Source: Capitulum mitella
Lineage: Eukaryota; Arthropoda; Thecostraca; Pollicipedomorpha; Pollicipedidae
Assembly (NCBI GenBank): GCA_030062745.1
Contig: CP099840.1
Span: 33,421,101 to 33,485,100 of the forward strand
Length of the DNA: 64,000 bases
Direction of reading: 5' to 3'
In this document: piece after piece, positions 60,509 through 64,000 of the stretch
Layout of the letters: each line of letters opens with the position of its first letter
How positions within the stretch are numbered: position 1 is the first letter of the stretch
The notes under the pieces: model-generated
What the model saw: only the letters and a program-made list of their open reading frames with translations
The model's database searches: none
Told to the model about the DNA's origin: nothing
Translations under genes and position numbers: made by a program

Positions 60509-61993
60509 TTAACCCTCGCCCAATCGGCACCCTGGCGTGGGCGGCCGAAACCCGGGGCGGGAAACGTTTCGACACCTCCCTGTCTCGCAGTGAGAACGGA
60601 GGAGAAAAATGAAACATATTATCGGGAAGCCCGCCATGGATACGTTCCAAAGCACTCAAAAAACCTGGAACTTTTGGAAAAATGGTGCAGCTTTTTGGCC
60701 TATTTTTAAGAAGAGCTCCGCCCCTAAAAAAATAGAGCAATTCTGAGTATTCCAAGAAAAAAGTAATGTATTGTACATTGCGATGAGATATGATTTATAA
60801 CGCGCATGTCATATCGCCTCAGGTGACCTGATATGAAGTCATTTTTTCATTTCGCTGTATTTGTGTTTTTTTTAGGTTGTTCACGGGTTGTTGTCCATGT
60901 ATGGTTGCAAACCAGTACAATGCTATGTTTATCTTTTTTGTAATTTATGTATTTTTTAAATACCGACAGACTACAATGCCGATAAGCCGACGTGGCCTGA
61001 CCTGACCTTGTAACCTCACCTAACTTCCAGTTATTTTCTTTGCTATATTTCGTGTTCTGTCGAGGATTAATAACAATGCAAACAAGAAGGAAAGGGAAAT
61101 TGGAATGAAACCCCTTGGATTCCACAACCGTGGTGAATAGGTGCTATATATAAGTTCGGCGATATCACCTGACCTGGCGCGGGATCATGACCTGATTTGA
61201 ATTTCGACTCGGTTTGATCTTTTTATGCCTAGATCTGCTGTTATTTCATGAAATATACCAGAGAAATAAAGTTGAACTTCTGGATATGAGGTAAGTCTAC
61301 TACGATGGCCTCGCATGGCCTCAGATGACTTAGGTTCATTTCATAGCTTGAAGGCTTCTTGTTGCAATTTTGGACTGTAAAATCGACTTCAGTACCTATT
61401 TTTACCCCAGGATCATCAAAATGGGGTTTTAGACTATTTTTTACTAGTTCCCTCAAAGTGTTACCTGGCTTGATCTCATGACCCCTCTTGTGGGCCAGCA
61501 TTATTTGTGGTATTTATTTTTTATAAGTCGTATTCCCTCGGCCCATGAATGCATTTCAGGCACCAGCGAGCCGAATAAACGGCTCAAAACCGTTGGAGAT
61601 AGAGAAATAGGGCGGAAATTGAGCTGATATTAATTGTTATAAATTGTTATAAATCAGTTTTTATAAATTGAGCTCAGGTAATTGACCTTGGCCTTGACAC
61701 AAAGTGGAGGTTGCACAGTTCTTTGGAATATCCCCGACTACTACGCCTGGGAGTTTGGGGTCAACCAATCGCACGGCGTGGTTTGTAGAAGATCTTTTAA
61801 AAATCGGAAGTTGTCCTCCTTTGCGTAACCTAGGTCAGTGGCCTGAAACGAACGGAAGTTGAGTTATGTAGGACATGCGCAAAGGTTGCAAGACAATGTA
61901 CCGAAAATATCACTGCGTTGTTCGTGCTCTTTTTAGCACCAAAAGTCGGTGGGTGGAGGTCGAAAGGCCCGCACCCCGTTGGGCGAGGGTTAA
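60509..61993. mobile_element. TTAA-flanked non-autonomous element B (piggyBac-like)
   Basis: TTAA at 60509-60512 is followed by CCCTCGCCCAA. The right end is TTGGGCGAGGG (61979-61989), then TTAA at 61990-61993. The 11-bp terminal repeats are perfect and the 1477-bp body lacks a transposase frame. AGGGGCGGAGC lies on the minus strand near 60715, about 200 bp inside the left end, the same relative position as GGGGCGGAGCCAGG in family A, which suggests distant kinship. The interior has GCCTGACCTGACCTTG near 60994 and many other TGACCT variants. Confidence 0.75.
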
Positions 61994-61999
61994 CTGTCG

Positions 62000-63700
62000 T
62001 TGGTAACTGATGCTACAAAATTCGACGCATTCGAAAGTAACTGCTTGTTCGTCATTTGTCAAATATGCGTCATATCTAAATTGAGACATTGCAAGTGAGC
62101 GGACACCGGAATGTCTGCCGATTTAGGAAAGCCGTGGGTTCTACAAAGATGCAGGCGGGAGCGTCTGCTTAGTGTGATCAGGCTTTGCGCTGCTGAATTC
62201 TGCTCAAAGCCTTCAGTTTTTTCGCCGCGCTCCAATGCAGTAAACATTCCTTCGCTAACGCTGGGCCCTATTTACGTCAAGACAGGGATGTAACTGTTCT
62301 CCGATATTTGTGTACAGACGTGTCTGGCCAATTCTGCTTTACTTTTAGGATAAAACACCTATACAAGGTCTGTTACACAACCCATCGTGCCACTCAGCGA
62401 TACGCTTTACATGCTTTGAAGTATGTGAAGTGAAGATACACTGATTGCGGTTAAGAATGATTGCTTTGATGGGGACCAGACAATAAATAGTAGCTTAGTA
62501 CCCGGAACGTTCCAGTGCTTATGAGGCCGCCAAAAAAGGTGTCTCGATTCACATCCTGGAAACCAGGAGTCTTGCAAGTCCTATACTTTTCATTTAAAGA
62601 AATCACGCTGGAATGGAGATGACGGGGCATTACGTGGGCGTAGACGTCTACCCGCACACGCACCTGAGCCTGCACGCCAGGAGGTAGCACGCGCAACTCT
62701 GGCCTAGACCAGCCGTTTTTCATCGTCAGACCGGGACTGGTCCAAGTGGGAGAATAAGCCGATCACGGCTCGCAGTGGTGCCCAGTCTCTTTAAATCGCT
62801 GGCCGGATTAGCCTTTACCACCGCAAGTATAGCACACCTGCACACGAATACCGCGAGAGCGTCATGACGCGAGCGAAACGTGAGACAAGTATGTATGTAA
62901 AGATCATTGGCGCAATTCCTTCGGAATCGCTCGGTGCACCTGCGAGATTGCCGTTGTCATTTGTTCGGTGTATTTCCTGGTGGTTAGCCATTAACTGACT
63001 GCCCACGGCCATCCTCAACAACTGACCATAGTCTTTTTGGGGTCTCCTCGGTTCCTGAGATCAGCTGGAACGTGATGCAGCGTGAAGCCATGAGCAATTT
63101 ATTTACCTGCTCTCTGGGTTAAGGATTAAGGTTCAAATAATTAATGTTGAAAATCATGACAAAGAACTGTCCCATAAGTGTGCCAAGGATTATGCCACAG
63201 CGTCAAGGATGAGCAACATTTTACGCGAAACGGCGAGCCAGGTTGGCAAATGGTAATTCAGAAATTAAACCTTAATTTAAATCGGCTTAAGTTGCCGAAA
63301 ACTTCCACGAGGCATTTGGCTTTCGCTGAGCCCTCGCACGGATTTACATTATAGTCCAATGACTTGATCCCGTGACATATCGGTCGATCGAAACCATCCA
63401 GCAATAAGGGCAAACCATTTGTCTGATTAAAATCATTCGGTAATCGGGGCAAATAAGTTGACTTTAAAACGCTGCCAGCAGCGATCATGGATGCTCTGAA
63501 ATCTTTCCGTGTTTTTTCATCCCTGTGATTTTGTTAGCAAATGCTCCTGTCAGACAAGTGGATAACAAGTCGACAAACGACAAACATCTTGAAAACGACT
63601 TTCCTCGTGTTTCTATACTATTTTCGTATTATCAATTACTTCGTGTTTTAAGATGAGTACAATATGTTAACATATGATAAGACAACAGTGTGATAGGTTG
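62000..63700. other. No recognisable gene
   Basis: Short frames only, none with identifiable features. Confidence 0.4.
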
Positions 63701-63712
63701 ACGTCAACTTAC

Positions 63713-64000
63713 CCTGGTCTGAAGTCGTTGATGAAGAGGGCGCTAAAGGTTCAGTCGCAGCCAACAAGCTGCACACTTGATTCAGTTTGCCATGTTTTGC
63801 GTTCGTGTGCTTTTGTTATCTCTTTTTGTTGACGTGCCCCGTCTCTGGGGCATCCCTCCGGCCAGCCACCGCCGAGGCGTCGGCCCGTCGGGTGGCCGGC
63901 CACCGGCAGAGGGGTTGGCCTCTCCGAGGGCGTCCAGCCCCGAGCTCGGGTCGTGATGTGGGCATCGGATTAGGGCGGCGGCGACGGCGGCGGCGGCGCG
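63713..64000 (-). promoter_or_regulatory. CpG-rich block with possible minus-strand first exon
   Basis: From about 63840 to the window edge the sequence is very CpG-rich, ending in a GGCGGCGG run. On the minus strand, CCAGG/GTAAGT (plus-strand 63707-63717, intron side at lower coordinates) is an excellent splice donor lying downstream of the island. One minus frame is open from the edge through the island (alanine run, then PHHDPSSGLDALGEAN) but stops near 63778 before the donor, so the block would be mainly 5' untranslated or the start lies beyond the window. The direction rests on the donor alone. Confidence 0.28.

Noticed and set aside
1..64000. CRISPR arrays, prokaryotic operons, defence islands
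   Set aside because: No regular repeat-spacer structure and no prokaryotic gene organisation; the minisatellites are contiguous degenerate units without spacers.

Overview
The window looks like a repeat-dense, gene-poor stretch of an animal nuclear genome. There are no operons or long intact reading frames. It holds microsatellites, CpG-rich islets and decayed remnants of several eukaryotic transposon classes: L1/Tx1-type and CR1/Jockey-type LINEs, a Penelope-like relic, a Crypton tyrosine recombinase, and short TTAA-flanked DNA elements. This mixture is typical of large invertebrate genomes, often marine ones. The sequence alone does not let me name a species or phylum. I found no host protein-coding gene I would defend; the few exon candidates are low confidence.

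Layout. 0.1-1.3 kb: an old copy of a roughly 1.2-kb repeat (family A). 1.7-3.0 kb: CpG-rich islets. 3.1-4.6 kb, minus strand: a broken L1/Tx1-like LINE, followed by a perfect 19-bp hairpin. 5-13 kb: mostly unrecognised, with a microsatellite and an inverted repeat near 9 kb. 13.1-13.9 and 15.4-16.4 kb: two 5'-truncated LINE tails in the same orientation. 18-20 kb: a diverged tandem duplication and a GATTCGA-rich tract. 20.8-21.5 kb: the best candidate for a host exon. 25.5 and 30.3 kb: more GC islets.

30-41 kb is a transposon cluster. It contains a TTAA-flanked element at 30.85-32.1, a Penelope-like 3' end with a hammerhead-ribozyme-like core at 32.3-32.7, and an element with family A-like ends at 33.7-34.95. 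A frameshifted Crypton recombinase follows at 35.26-36.28 on the minus strand; all its catalytic motifs are still readable. Two inverted family A elements then lie at 37.28-38.49 and 39.33-40.52. The first has perfect TTAA sites and perfect 12-bp terminal inverted repeats, so the family is probably non-autonomous piggyBac-like.

41-51 kb contains AT-rich satellites, a tRNA-like (SINE-type) sequence, a CpG island at 46.6-47.2 kb and a ~22-bp degenerate minisatellite at 49.2-50.1 kb, also present in reverse orientation at 40.6 kb. 52-57 kb has two inverted copies of an unclassified repeat flanking a tract rich in TGACCT motifs. 58-60.5 kb carries two further minisatellites with 20-21-bp periods. 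60.51-61.99 kb is another TTAA-flanked element. The window ends in a CpG-rich block that could be the start of a minus-strand transcription unit.

Most recognisable sequence here is therefore transposon-derived. Three themes recur: TTAA-flanked elements of 1.2-1.5 kb, several with G-run/C-run hairpins just inside their ends; repeat-borne TGACCT/AGGTCA half-sites; and several unrelated minisatellites sharing a period near 21 bp.
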